A stretch of DNA of 64,000 nucleotides. Origin: Myxococcota bacterium (lineage in GTDB: Bacteria; Myxococcota_A; UBA796; UBA9615; JAKLKC01). Positions within the stretch are counted from its first letter, which is position 1. Every line of letters begins with the position of its first letter. Shown piece after piece: positions 1-9,118 of this stretch. The stretch is from positions 62,001 to 126,000 of the forward strand of contig JAKLKC010000006.1 in the NCBI GenBank assembly GCA_023150875.1, read 5' to 3'. The notes below the pieces were generated by a model, which worked only from the letters and a program-made list of their open reading frames with translations, had not been told where the DNA came from and made no database searches. A program made the translations under genes and the position numbers.

Positions 1-75
1 GTGGGTCATTGTTGGGTCGGCCTCGTACATCCGACTCGCCAGGCGGCGCTGCTCTGCTCGAGCTTTAGGCCGCAT
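1..75 (-). CDS. N-terminal fragment of an unidentified gene, cut by the window edge
   Basis: An ATG at 73-75 opens 25 codons with no stop up to the window edge; the peptide is rich in Arg and Ala and contains RRLASRMYEADP. A purine-rich GGAGGTGA lies 11 nt before the ATG, and a GTG in the same frame at 88-90 is an alternative start. The gene is on the same strand as the kinase just upstream of it. The stretch 1-180 is visibly less GC-rich than the rest of the window. Too little is visible to name a family; an N-terminal helix before a DNA-binding domain is only a guess. Confidence 0.35.
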   Translation of the reverse strand, partial: MRPKARAEQRRLASRMYEADPTMTH

Positions 76-138
76 TTTCCGGGGCTTCACCTCCGTTATG
101 CACACCCTCTACCCATTCCCGTGTCCCCTGGCGAGCGG

Positions 139-2019
139 TCACTTCCGAATTAGCCCGCGTTCCACTTCGCCTCGCCGCGGCCCTGGGAAGGGGAGTACGG
201 CGGGGGAGAGGCGGGAAAAGGCGTCTTGGATCCAGCCCCCCAGGTCCTCGTCCCCCCCTCCGCCCGGGGAGGAGGCTTCGAGGCTCTCCTCCGGCACCTC
301 GTGGAAACGTCGCGTCAGCGCCAGGCCCGACGGCGTCCTCCCCACGCAGCCGAGGCGGATCCAGCCCTCCACGACGGCCTCGGCCACCCTCGGCACTCCG
401 GCCGAGGCGCGGTAGAGCAGGCCCGCCGCCCTCGCCCTCTCCTCGGCCACCGCCGGCTCCCGGTCGAAGGGCGCGGCGACCTCCTCCGGCGTCCACGGCC
501 CGAGGGGGACGTGCCTCAGCCTGGGGGCCCCGCCGCCGCCACCTCCCGCGAGGCGGGGCGACTGGCGCGAACCCACCAGGAGGAGCACACGCGCGCTCCC
601 CCCGGCCCCCGCGCCGAACGCATCCACCAGGTGCGCCAGGATCTCCGCCGCCACGGGATCCGCCAGGTGCAGCTCATCGGCGACGAGGGCGACCGGGCTC
701 ATCTCCGCGACCTGGAGCAGCAGCCGGACGACGCCATCATAGGCGGCGAGCTTGCGCGCGGGCAGGCCCCTCGTGTCGGGGGGCGACATCCCACGCCCGT
801 GCTCCGTCGACGACGGGCTCCCCGCGAGGGACGCGACCAGCTCCCCGTATGTTCCGGCGTCGCCCCGCCCCTCCACCGCCTCCAGGAGCCGCTCCACCGC
901 CGGGCCGAAGGCGCCCGCGGGCCCGGGCAGGGGGACCAGTCCCGGCTGCCCCACCACCCGGAAGCCCCGCCTGCGGAGCGGCGCCAACCACGCCGACAGG
1001 AGCCAGGACTTCCCGATTCCAGGCTCGCCGCTGGTCCATAGGACCCAGGAGCGGCATCCCTCCACTTCGCGGGCGACGGGCTCCACCGCGGCGATCTCCT
1101 CCGCCCTCCCGATGGGGGGCAGTCGCCCGCCCGGGACGGGGCTCCTCCGCCGGGGTGCCCCCCCGCTCCCCGCCTCCGGCGCAAGGAGGCCCTCGTCCCG
1201 GAGCCCCGGGAGCACCGCCGCCGCGGACGCCGGGCGCCCCCGGGGGTCAAAGGCGAGGAGATCCGCGACGATCCGGTCCAGCGCCGGAGCGATCCCCGGG
1301 ACGCAGGCCCGGAGGGGGCGAGACGGCCCCCGCCGGCGGGCGGCGATCAGCTCCACCAGGTTCCGGGCGCGGAACGGGTGCACCTCGGCCAGGAGCAGGT
1401 GGAGCAGGACCCCGAAGGAGAACAGGTCGGCCCGGTGATCCGCGCGCCGCCCGAGCACCTGCTCCGGCGCCGCGTAACGCATCGTTCCCAGGATCACGCC
1501 GCTGCTGGTGGCGTCCTCCCCCACCTCGGGCACCAGGACCAGCCCGAAGTCCAGCAGCCGCACTTCGCCGGCCTCGTCCAACAGCACGTTGCCCGGCTTC
1601 AGGTCCCGATGGACCAGCCCCCGGTCGTGGAGCTCGGCCAGGGCGTCCAGGAGCTGCACGACGGGGCGGCGGACGCGGCACCAGGCTTCTCCCGGGCCCT
1701 CGTCACCGTCGGCGGGTCGCGCCTGGCGGACCGCGACGTCGATGCGCCGGCCCCGGACGAACTCCATGACCAGGTACTCGACTCCCCGCCACGTCCCCGA
1801 GCCGAGCCCCCGGACGACGTAGGGATGCCGCATGGACGCCAGGACCTGGAACTCCTGGCGGAACCTGCGGACCGCCCTGGGGGTGGCGGTGGTCAGGAGC
1901 TTGACGGCGACGTCGCGGTCCGAGTCCAGATCCCGGGCGCGGAACACCACTCCGTTCGCGCCCCTCCCCACCTCGGCGTCGAGTCGGTAGCGATCATCGA
2001 TGACCTCGCCGGGCCACAT
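139..2019 (-). CDS. Serine/threonine protein kinase fused to an AAA-type ATPase, probably C-terminally truncated
   Basis: The first ~265 residues form a eukaryotic-type (PknB-like) protein kinase: glycine loop GRGANG at 18-23, the ATP lysine in VAVKLL (K40), catalytic HRDLKPGN, DFG and the APE motif in YAAPEQ. A second domain (about 300-500) is an AAA/MalT-type ATPase with Walker A GEPGIGKS and a Walker B-like segment ALVADELHLADP. Such kinase-ATPase proteins in Myxococcota usually continue with long helical or TPR regions to 1000 residues or more. This one ends at 626 aa with an unrelated-looking tail after SRLSP, next to lower-GC DNA, so it is probably truncated. A signalling role is inferred from the family; the substrate is unknown. 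It starts at ATG 2017-2019. Confidence 0.85.
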   Translation of the reverse strand: MWPGEVIDDRYRLDAEVGRGANGVVFRARDLDSDRDVAVKLLTTATPRAVRRFRQEFQVLASMRHPYVVRGLGSGTWRGVEYLVMEFVRGRRIDVAVRQARPADGDEGPGEAWCRVRRPVVQLLDALAELHDRGLVHRDLKPGNVLLDEAGEVRLLDFGLVLVPEVGEDATSSGVILGTMRYAAPEQVLGRRADHRADLFSFGVLLHLLLAEVHPFRARNLVELIAARRRGPSRPLRACVPGIAPALDRIVADLLAFDPRGRPASAAAVLPGLRDEGLLAPEAGSGGAPRRRSPVPGGRLPPIGRAEEIAAVEPVAREVEGCRSWVLWTSGEPGIGKSWLLSAWLAPLRRRGFRVVGQPGLVPLPGPAGAFGPAVERLLEAVEGRGDAGTYGELVASLAGSPSSTEHGRGMSPPDTRGLPARKLAAYDGVVRLLLQVAEMSPVALVADELHLADPVAAEILAHLVDAFGAGAGGSARVLLLVGSRQSPRLAGGGGGGAPRLRHVPLGPWTPEEVAAPFDREPAVAEERARAAGLLYRASAGVPRVAEAVVEGWIRLGCVGRTPSGLALTRRFHEVPEESLEASSPGGGGDEDLGGWIQDAFSRLSPAVLPFPGPRRGEVERGLIRK

Positions 2020-2134
2020 CCTCGCTCGCCCCCCGCGGGCGCGAATCTACCGCATCGCCCGCGGGGGATCAAAGCTGGACGCCCCGCTGGCCGCGCCGGC
2101 CCCCTCCGCCACGACACGGGATCGTGGATGTGTA

Positions 2135-2235
2135 CGCGAACGCGGACCTGGACGTGGGCGTGCCCGTGGACGCGCCCGCGAGCGTGGACCTGGACGTGGG
2201 CGTGCCCGTGGACGTGTCCGCGAACGTGGCCGCGG
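2135..2235. repeat. 42-bp tandem repeat, about 2.4 copies
   Basis: Two near-identical 42-bp units (2135-2176 and 2177-2218) are followed by a partial third unit to about 2235; the core is ACCTGGACGTGGGCGTGCCC. The array lies in the 310-bp divergent gap between the kinase and the PHP-domain lipoprotein. All three forward frames are open through it, but none gives a convincing protein, so I treat it as a non-coding minisatellite. Apart from a -10-like element near 2298 nothing else is evident in this gap. Confidence 0.75.
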
Positions 2236-2294
2236 GCGGCACGACCTCACCCGCCGCCCGTCCCCGCCACCCGCGGCCACCCCCCGCTCCACCA

Positions 2295-2303
2295 TGCTAG
2301 ACT
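2295..2303 (+). promoter_or_regulatory. Putative extended -10 element (TGCTAGACT)
   Basis: TGCTAGACT lies about 26 nt before the chosen start of the PHP-domain lipoprotein, which would give a short leader of about 20 nt. The same 10-mer TGCTAGACTC recurs before the MopE-repeat lipoprotein at 39451. No clear -35 hexamer is visible. The call rests on recurrence and position only. Confidence 0.35.
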
Positions 2304-2329
2304 CCCCCGGCCCCCGGGGGATCCCCACG

Positions 2330-5300
2330 ATGCGCGCGCCCCTCCGCGCCCCCAGCTCCGCCGCCCTGCTCGCCCTGGCGGCCGCCTGCGCCGCCCCCCT
2401 CGCCTCGTGCGGCGGCGACGAGCCCGCCGCCCGCGCCTACCGCATCGAGACCCGCGACCAGTGGGTCGGCGGGCCCGCCGCGGACGCCTTCGAGGGCGAT
2501 TTCCTGTTGGAGAACGAACATATACGCGCCGCGGTGCTCTCCGCCCGCTGCGTCGAGGGCGCCGACGGTCAGGGGGAGGTCTGCGGCTCCCCCGGGCCCG
2601 GGGTCTACGGGGGCTCCCTGGTGGACCTGGACCTGCGGAGGCAGGACGCCCGCTACGCCTCCGGCCGGGGCAAGGACCAGTTCGCCGAGCTGTTCGACAC
2701 CGTGAACCTGGACGTGATGGCCACCCGCACGGTGAGCATCCTCGCCGACGGTTCCGACGGCGGGCCCGCCATCGTGCGGGCCGAGGGGCCGGCGGGGAAC
2801 TTCATCACCTACATCCAGCTCATCGGCGACCTGCTGTCCCTGGCGGACACCTGGCAGTTCACCGACTACATCCTGAAGCCTGGCGCCCCCTACGTCACCG
2901 TCCGGACCACCGCGGTGGTGTGGACCGGCGCCGGCCAGGAGGGGATCGAGCCTCCCCCGGATCCCTGCGGGTGGGCGCAGGGCGACCCCGGGCTCCCCTG
3001 CGACGCCACCGTCCTGCCTCCGGCCGACGGCGCCCTCTCCCTCCTGGACGGGCTCAACTCCCGGGCCCTCCAGTTCGGAGACTTCTTCCTGGCGGGGGGC
3101 GACGTGGACGTCTTCGCCCCCGGGATCGGCTTCGACGAGGACAAGGCCGTCGCCGCCGGCTTCGAGGCCGGCGAGAACAGCATCGTCACCCCCTTCGCCT
3201 TCCCCTACCTCGCCGCCGCGGGGGACGGCGTCTCGTACGCCGTGGGGACGGGGGGCACGATCTCGGTCCCCCTGTTCACCTCCTCCCAGACCGCCGTGTT
3301 CGGCGCCGCCGTCCCCGCCCCGGTGGACCAGTACGGCGAGCCCACCGACTTCCCCGAGGGCCAGGTCTACACGTACGAGCGCTTCGTGGGCGTGGGCAGG
3401 GGCGACGTCGGCTCCGCCCACGACGCGCTGATGCAGGCGTGGATCGACCGGGGGCTCGCCGTCCCCTACGGCACCGTCACCGGGCGGGTGATCGAGGAGG
3501 GCTCCCTCTCCGGCCTCTCCTCGGCCAACGTGCTGGCCTACCGGGACACCGGGGCGCCCCGGGACGGGGACGGACTCCCGCCCCTGGCGGACCTCTACAC
3601 CGCCTTCGGCACCGACCCGGGGGAGGACTCCGTCCCCGACGGCTCCTTCTCCGGACGCCTGCCGGTGGGGAGCTGGCTGCTCGTCGCCAAGGCCGAGGGC
3701 CGCCCCGCCTCCGCGCCGGTCTCGGCGACCGTCGCCGACGGGGCCACCGTGGAGACGGGCCTGGTGGTCCCCCGCACCGCATCCCTGTCGGTCTCCATCG
3801 TGGACGACCGCGGCCTCCCCCTCCCCGCGAAGGTCTCCGTCCTCCCCGCGGGGGGAGCCCCGGACCCGGGCCGCTCCGAGCTGGGGGACCACTACGTCGC
3901 CGGAGGCGTCAGCCGCGTGGTCTTCGCCCCCTACGGCGAGGCCGAGATCGACCTCCCCGCCGGCGACTGGGAGGTCGTCGTGTCCCGGGGGCCGGAGTAC
4001 GGCCTCTGGCGTGGCGCCGTCGAGGGGGGATCCCCCGCCGGGATCCCCATCGCCCCGGGCCGCCCCGTCCACCTGGACGTCGTCCTCCCCCGGGAGGTGG
4101 ACAGCACCGGCTTCATCGCCGCGGACCTCCACGTCCACGCCGCCCCCAGCCACGACGTGGGCGTGCCCCTGGACCTGCGGGTGGTCACCATGGCCTGCGA
4201 GGGGGTGGAGTTCCTCACCTCCAACGACCACGACGTGCTGACCGACTACCGGCCGGTGATCGACGACCTCTCCCTCAACCCCTGGGTCCAGGGCGCGGTG
4301 GGCCTGGAGACCACCACCATCGAAGTCGGCCACTTCCTGGGCTTCCCCCTGGCCATCGACTACGACAAGCCCCAGGAGGGCGCCTTCGACTGGACGGCCA
4401 TGAGCCCCTCCCAGATCGTCTCCGCCCTCCGGGCCCTGGGCGACCCCGGCGCCGACGAGAGCGTGGTCTTCGTCGGCCACCCCCGGGACGGGATCCTGGG
4501 CTACTTCGACCAGTACGGGGTCGATCCCTTCCTGGCCACCGAGTTCGGCCCGGTGCTGGTGACCTCCCTGCTGAGCTACGCCAACCCCCTCCTCAGCGAC
4601 ACCTCGTACTTCACCCTGGACTTCGACGGGCTGGAGCTGCTCAACGGCAAGCGCCTGGAGATCGTCCGGACCCCCACCCAGGAGGAGATGGACTGCTACG
4701 CCGCCCAGCAGGAGGGCGAAGCGGTGGAAGGGTGCGACGCCGAGGTGTCGATGTACGACATGCTGGCCCGGACCACCGACGAGCAGGCGCGCCTGGACGA
4801 CCTCTCCCAGCCCTTCTACCTGAACCGGGACCTCCAGGGTCAGGTGGACGACTGGTTCATGCTGCTGAACCTCGGCTTCCGCCACACCGCCCTCGGCAAC
4901 TCCGACACCCACTCCACCACCACCATCGAGTCGGGCTGCCCGCGCAACTACGTCGTGTCCGACGTGGACGACCCCGAGCTGGTGGACGCCCGGGACGTCG
5001 CCCTGGCCGTGAAGGAGCACCGCGTGGTGGCCTCCTACGGCCCCCTCGTGGACTTCTGGGCGGACGAGCCCGGCAACGGGATCGGCTCCGACGTCGCCGC
5101 CCAGGACGGCCAGGTGACCCTCCACGTGGAGGTCCAGGCCCCCAGGTGGATGGACGTGGACCGCGTGGAGCTGTACGAGAACGGGCGCATGGTCCGGGAG
5201 TGGACCGCCGCGGCGGGGGAGGTGGACCCCTCGGCGGTGTACAAGCTCCAGGCGGACCACACCGCCCACCCGGTGGGAGAGGACGGCGCGCCCGCCGACG

Positions 5301-5605
5301 CCTGGTACGTGGTGGTGGCCCTGGGCGAGGGGGACCTGTCCCCCATGTTCACCCCGGTGGACGTGCCCCCCATCCAGCTCAACGACGTCGTGGTCGGCGC
5401 CCTCTCCGGCCTCGACCTGGGCGCCATCCCCGTGGGGGACCTGGTGGGCCCGACCCCCCAGTTCCCCCGCCGCTTCCCCGTCCACCCCTACGCCCTGACC
5501 AACCCCATCTGGGTGGACGTCGACGGCGACCGGGACGGCGACGGCTCCCCCTTCGAGCCCCTCGGGAAGGTGCCGGGCTGGTTCCGGGGGACGCCGGAGG
5601 AGTAG
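2330..5605 (+). CDS. PHP/CehA-McbA-type metallohydrolase lipoprotein
   Basis: A 1091-residue exported protein. The start at ATG 2330 is chosen because it gives a lipoprotein signal peptide with lipobox LASC and the modified Cys at residue 27; GGGGGATC precedes the ATG. The N-terminal ~590 residues look beta-rich and carry repeated Asp/Gly segments. Around residue 597 a PHP-like metal site begins (ADLHVHAAPSHD, then TSNDHD), and the late motif SDTHS lies near residue 857. These signatures match the CehA/McbA family of metal-dependent hydrolases. The expected location is the cell envelope facing outward; the substrate is unknown. The gene stands alone, divergent from the kinase and convergent with malQ. 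Upstream in-frame ATGs would place a tail ahead of the signal peptide and are rejected. Confidence 0.85.
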   Translation: MRAPLRAPSSAALLALAAACAAPLASCGGDEPAARAYRIETRDQWVGGPAADAFEGDFLLENEHIRAAVLSARCVEGADGQGEVCGSPGPGVYGGSLVDLDLRRQDARYASGRGKDQFAELFDTVNLDVMATRTVSILADGSDGGPAIVRAEGPAGNFITYIQLIGDLLSLADTWQFTDYILKPGAPYVTVRTTAVVWTGAGQEGIEPPPDPCGWAQGDPGLPCDATVLPPADGALSLLDGLNSRALQFGDFFLAGGDVDVFAPGIGFDEDKAVAAGFEAGENSIVTPFAFPYLAAAGDGVSYAVGTGGTISVPLFTSSQTAVFGAAVPAPVDQYGEPTDFPEGQVYTYERFVGVGRGDVGSAHDALMQAWIDRGLAVPYGTVTGRVIEEGSLSGLSSANVLAYRDTGAPRDGDGLPPLADLYTAFGTDPGEDSVPDGSFSGRLPVGSWLLVAKAEGRPASAPVSATVADGATVETGLVVPRTASLSVSIVDDRGLPLPAKVSVLPAGGAPDPGRSELGDHYVAGGVSRVVFAPYGEAEIDLPAGDWEVVVSRGPEYGLWRGAVEGGSPAGIPIAPGRPVHLDVVLPREVDSTGFIAADLHVHAAPSHDVGVPLDLRVVTMACEGVEFLTSNDHDVLTDYRPVIDDLSLNPWVQGAVGLETTTIEVGHFLGFPLAIDYDKPQEGAFDWTAMSPSQIVSALRALGDPGADESVVFVGHPRDGILGYFDQYGVDPFLATEFGPVLVTSLLSYANPLLSDTSYFTLDFDGLELLNGKRLEIVRTPTQEEMDCYAAQQEGEAVEGCDAEVSMYDMLARTTDEQARLDDLSQPFYLNRDLQGQVDDWFMLLNLGFRHTALGNSDTHSTTTIESGCPRNYVVSDVDDPELVDARDVALAVKEHRVVASYGPLVDFWADEPGNGIGSDVAAQDGQVTLHVEVQAPRWMDVDRVELYENGRMVREWTAAAGEVDPSAVYKLQADHTAHPVGEDGAPADAWYVVVALGEGDLSPMFTPVDVPPIQLNDVVVGALSGLDLGAIPVGDLVGPTPQFPRRFPVHPYALTNPIWVDVDGDRDGDGSPFEPLGKVPGWFRGTPEE

Positions 5606-5637
5606 CGCGGCGACCCGCCCCGGGCCCGCCGGATTCC

Positions 5638-5686
5638 GTGCCCGCGCCCGTGCCCGCGCCCGTGCCCGTGCCCGAGCCCGTGCCCG
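5638..5686. repeat. Simple GTGCCC-type hexamer repeat
   Basis: About eight consecutive hexamers of the form GTGCCC, CGCCC or GAGCCC fill the gap between two convergent genes and touch the stop codon of malQ. A microsatellite of this kind can change length by slippage. No terminator hairpin with a T run is visible here. Confidence 0.7.
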
Positions 5687-7546
5687 TCAGCCCCTCCCCG
5701 CCCTCAGCGCCCCCATCACCCCCTCCACCCGGGGATCCGTCTCGATCTCCTCCAGGGGGATGGGGAGGGCGATGGACCAGTTGGGCCACTCGGTGGTGGT
5801 GCCGGGTACGTTGGGCCTCTCCTCGACGTGGAGGGCGTCGTCCAGGGTGGCGGTGACCAGCATCGACGGGGCCGAGGCCAGCAGGTGGTGGGCGGCCTCC
5901 ACCACCTCGCCCTCTGGGGCATCGTCGGGCACCCCCGTCCAGTCCCGGAGCCTGGCCCGGAGCTGCCGCGTGCCCTCGGCGTTGGGGTGCAGGCCCAACT
6001 CCTCCTGGGCCCTCAGGTCGGAGCCGTTCCACAGCCCCGCCACCGTGGGCAGGTCGTGGGTGGTCACGGCGGCCAGCACCTGGCGGGGCCAGGTCCTCGG
6101 GGGCTGGGGCTCGAACCACATCAGGCGATAGGACAGCACGCCCCGGGCCTGGAGCTCTTCCCTCACCCCGTCCTCGACGGTGCCCAGGTCCTCCCCCACC
6201 ACCCAGGCGCCCGCGCGCTCGCTCTCCAGGGCGAGGATGTCCAGCAGCTCCCGCGCGGGGTAGCGCACGTAGGCCCCGTCCCGGGCGCTCCCCCCGGGGG
6301 GGATCCAGAACAGGCGGAACAGCCCCATGACGTGGTCGAAGCGCAACCCCCCCGCGTGCCGGAGCCCGGCCCTCACCGTGCGGACGAAGGGCTCGAAGAG
6401 CTGGAGCCGCAGCCGCCACGGGTCGAAGGGGGGGAGCCCCCAGTCCTGCCCCTGGGTGTTGAACTCGTCCGGCGGCGCCCCCACCCTCACCCCGGAGGCG
6501 TAAGCGTCCTGCCAGATCCAGGCGTCGGCCCCCGCCGAGTCCGCCCCGATGGCCAGGTCCTGCACCAGGGGCACCTCGCGGCCCGCGGCGGCGAGCTGCC
6601 GGTCCATCAACCACTGGACCCAACGGTGGAAGCGCACCCTGTCCGCCCGCTCGGCGGCGAAGCGGGCCACCGCCGGCCCCCGGGGGTGGCGCAGCTCCGC
6701 GGGCCAGCGGGTCCACGGCCTCCCGTGGACCTCCGAGAGGGCGCAGAAGGTGGCGTAGTCCCGCAGCGCCTCCCCCTCGGCCTCCTCGTAGCCCTCCATC
6801 TCGGGCCCGATCCCCTCCCGGCACAGGGCCCACAGCGCCTCCAGGGCCGAGGACTTCAGGGCGCACACCGCGTCGCGGTCGATGCGGCGCTCGGCCCCCA
6901 GCGCCCTTCCCCGGGCGTCCAGGGCGGCGAGGTCGGCGCCCAGGTCCCGGGCCCCGGGCACCTCGGCGATCCGCAGGTAGAGGGGGTTCCGGAACACCCG
7001 GCTCCCGGGGTAGTAGGGGCTGGGCTCCACGGGCACGCCGGGGAGCGGGGCGTGCAGGGGGTTGAGCAGCACCAGCCCCGCGCCCTTTCCCCGGGCCCAT
7101 CGCCCCAGGCGGCGCAAGTCGGCGAGGTCCCCCATCCCCCAGCTCTCCCGGGAGCGGGTGGCGTAGAGCTGCACGGCCAGGCCCCACTCCCGCAGGTCCT
7201 CGGGCAGGTGGCACCGCCCCGGGCTCACGATGAGGCGGACGGTGCGGCCGAGGGCGGGCCGATGGATGTCGTGGTAGCCCAGCGGCAGGTCGGGGGGAAG
7301 GTCCCCCTCGCCCCGGAGGACCGCGCCGTCCTCGGTCCGCAGCTCGAAGGGCCCCTCCGCCCGGACCCTCTCCCCCCGGCGGACCACCCAGACGGGGTTC
7401 TCGTCCCCGAGGCCGGGGGGCGAGCCGCCGTCCGCCCCCATGACCGACAGGAAGGCCTCGGCGGTGGCGCGGGGAGTCTCGTGCCACCGTCCGGCGATGT
7501 CGTGGTAGCCGCGGGCAATGCCCCAGCGCTCGGGATCGGCGTGCAT
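5687..7546 (-). CDS. malQ: 4-alpha-glucanotransferase (amylomaltase)
   Basis: A 619-residue GH77 enzyme that transfers alpha-1,4-glucan chains during maltodextrin and glycogen metabolism in the cytoplasm. Family signatures are visible in order: RESWGMGDLADL, the YYPGSRVFRNPLYL segment, DEFNTQGQDWGLPPF, LRFDHVMGLFRLFWIP with the nucleophile Asp, VGEDLGTV with the acid/base Glu, and THDLPT with the third catalytic Asp. The start at ATG 7544-7546 follows a strong GGAGG site; further upstream codons do not resemble the family. It lies downstream of the porin gene on the same strand with a 179-bp gap, so co-transcription is possible but not evident. Confidence 0.93.
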   Translation of the reverse strand: MHADPERWGIARGYHDIAGRWHETPRATAEAFLSVMGADGGSPPGLGDENPVWVVRRGERVRAEGPFELRTEDGAVLRGEGDLPPDLPLGYHDIHRPALGRTVRLIVSPGRCHLPEDLREWGLAVQLYATRSRESWGMGDLADLRRLGRWARGKGAGLVLLNPLHAPLPGVPVEPSPYYPGSRVFRNPLYLRIAEVPGARDLGADLAALDARGRALGAERRIDRDAVCALKSSALEALWALCREGIGPEMEGYEEAEGEALRDYATFCALSEVHGRPWTRWPAELRHPRGPAVARFAAERADRVRFHRWVQWLMDRQLAAAGREVPLVQDLAIGADSAGADAWIWQDAYASGVRVGAPPDEFNTQGQDWGLPPFDPWRLRLQLFEPFVRTVRAGLRHAGGLRFDHVMGLFRLFWIPPGGSARDGAYVRYPARELLDILALESERAGAWVVGEDLGTVEDGVREELQARGVLSYRLMWFEPQPPRTWPRQVLAAVTTHDLPTVAGLWNGSDLRAQEELGLHPNAEGTRQLRARLRDWTGVPDDAPEGEVVEAAHHLLASAPSMLVTATLDDALHVEERPNVPGTTTEWPNWSIALPIPLEEIETDPRVEGVMGALRAGRG

Positions 7547-7725
7547 CTCGGACCCTCCTCCCTTCCCCACCGGGGGGCCGGGCGGGGGCGCCACCGCGGC
7601 GGCGCCCGCAAAAGCTAGTGCGCTCAGCCCGGGACACAAGGGCCCACAGCGGCGTCCGGAGCGGGTTCTTCCGGGGGGTGTGGCGGCGGCCGGCGGAGGG
7701 CCGCCCCCTCGCCGCGCCTCGGACC

Positions 7726-8898
7726 CTACAACGACGCCCGCGCCACCAGGATCACCGAGTCGTTGGGGGTCTCGGCGGACGCGGCCAGCTCCACGCGGTG
7801 GACGTAGTCGAGCTGCAGCCCGACGCGGCCCTCCCACAGGAAGACGTTCACCCCGCCCGCGACGTCCAGCCGGTCGCCGGCGTCCTCGATGGCGGTGTTG
7901 TCGTCGTAGCCGTCCACCCGCGCCGCCACCTCCAGGCGCCCGGGCACCAGCATGAACCCGAGCTGTCCATACCAGCCGAAGGACTCCCGCTCCGTGAGCA
8001 GTTCGGGGATCCCCTCGGTGTCGAAGGTGGGCACGGCCCGGGACCAGAAGGCCTCGCCCTGGAGCGAGAAGCGCCAGAAGCGCACGCCCAGGTCCCCCTG
8101 CACCGTGAGGGTGTCGGCTTCCAACTCCCACGCGTGGTTGGCCGCGCCGCCGATGGAGATCGCCGCCTTGGGCAGGGCGAAGTTGGACTCCCGGGCGTCC
8201 CACGGGGCGAGGAGGTCCACGCTGACGCGCCCCGCGACCCGGGGGCCGGGGTCCGCGTCACCGGTCCAGTCCCCGCCCCCGTTGAACACCCCCACGGCGT
8301 AGCGAAGCGCCCCTTCCGGTAGCACGCTCCCCACGGCCTTGCCCACCGCTCCCCCCACCACCAGCCCCGGCTCCCGGGGGGGAGCCATCCGCTCGGACGC
8401 CATGGCCCGCTCCCACAGGGCCAGGGCGAAGGAGGACGCCGTCGCCTGCCGGCCGAAGGGGACCCTCGTGACCCCCGCCTGGACCTGGACCTCCCGGGCC
8501 GGCGCGAACGCGACGTACGCCTCGCTGATCCCGGGGATCTCCGGCCTCGCCTCCAGGGCGTCGTACCGGTCGTCCCAGCCTCCGACGACGCTGACGCCGA
8601 GCAGGCCCTTGTACCAGGCCCGGATCCCGAGCCGCGCCCGGCGCACCGTGACGCCCTCCTTGTGGTCGGGATCGCCCACCACGATGGGATCGTTCCCCTC
8701 GGCGTCGTCCTGGTCGAAGGGAGTGGCCCAGATCTGCGCCTGCACCACGGGCCGCAGGGTGAGTCCCTCGGGCAGCTTCAGCCCGGTCTCGGCGGCGGCG
8801 GGCGTCGTCCCCCCATCCCCCTCCGCGAGGGCCCGGGCCGGGAGGCCGGCCGTCAGCAGGGCCGCGAGCAGGGCGGATCGGGCGGAGCGGCGGGACAT
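7726..8898 (-). CDS. Outer-membrane porin, phosphate-selective porin (OprO/OprP)-like
   Basis: A 390-residue exported protein. The N-terminus is a classical signal peptide ending near PARALA. The remainder is a string of amphipathic beta strands (for example VTVRRARLGIRAWYKG and REVQVQAGVTRVPFG), as in OprO/OprP-type and related diffusion porins. The pattern of a short N-terminal extension and then RRARLG after the first strands is typical of that family. Expected location is the outer membrane. The C-terminal residue is Leu, not the usual aromatic. A -10-like TATCCT lies on this strand at 8923-8928. Substrate selectivity cannot be read from the sequence. Confidence 0.75.
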   Translation of the reverse strand: MSRRSARSALLAALLTAGLPARALAEGDGGTTPAAAETGLKLPEGLTLRPVVQAQIWATPFDQDDAEGNDPIVVGDPDHKEGVTVRRARLGIRAWYKGLLGVSVVGGWDDRYDALEARPEIPGISEAYVAFAPAREVQVQAGVTRVPFGRQATASSFALALWERAMASERMAPPREPGLVVGGAVGKAVGSVLPEGALRYAVGVFNGGGDWTGDADPGPRVAGRVSVDLLAPWDARESNFALPKAAISIGGAANHAWELEADTLTVQGDLGVRFWRFSLQGEAFWSRAVPTFDTEGIPELLTERESFGWYGQLGFMLVPGRLEVAARVDGYDDNTAIEDAGDRLDVAGGVNVFLWEGRVGLQLDYVHRVELAASAETPNDSVILVARASL

Positions 8899-9118
8899 GG
8901 CATGCACCCCCAGGGCCGGGGCAGGATACCGGCGGACCGCCGTGGGCGTCAAACGTCCCTGCGCGCCCGCCGGGCCCGGGCGCCCGCGCGTGCGGTCCCG
9001 GTGGACATCCCGCCCGAGGACCCCTATCCTACCGCTCCCCCAGGGCGCCCGTCGGCGCGGGTGCGCCCCTCCCCTCCCCCCTCCCGTCCCCGAGGGCGCC
9101 GGCCCCGCGGAGGCCGCC

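Noticed and set aside
2123-2290. Possible small repeat protein (VDLDVGVPVDA-type frame) in the tandem repeat
   Set aside because: No start codon with a ribosome binding site; it lies in the divergent promoter region and two other frames are equally open.
5638-5690. Possible transcription terminator between convergent genes
   Set aside because: The hexamer array forms no stable hairpin followed by T; called as a repeat only.
1378-5856. A 1492-codon open frame and several other frames over 500 codons, opposite or out of frame with the real genes
   Set aside because: Caused by high GC third positions; they consist of Arg/Pro/Gly-rich sequence without domains and overlap well-supported genes.
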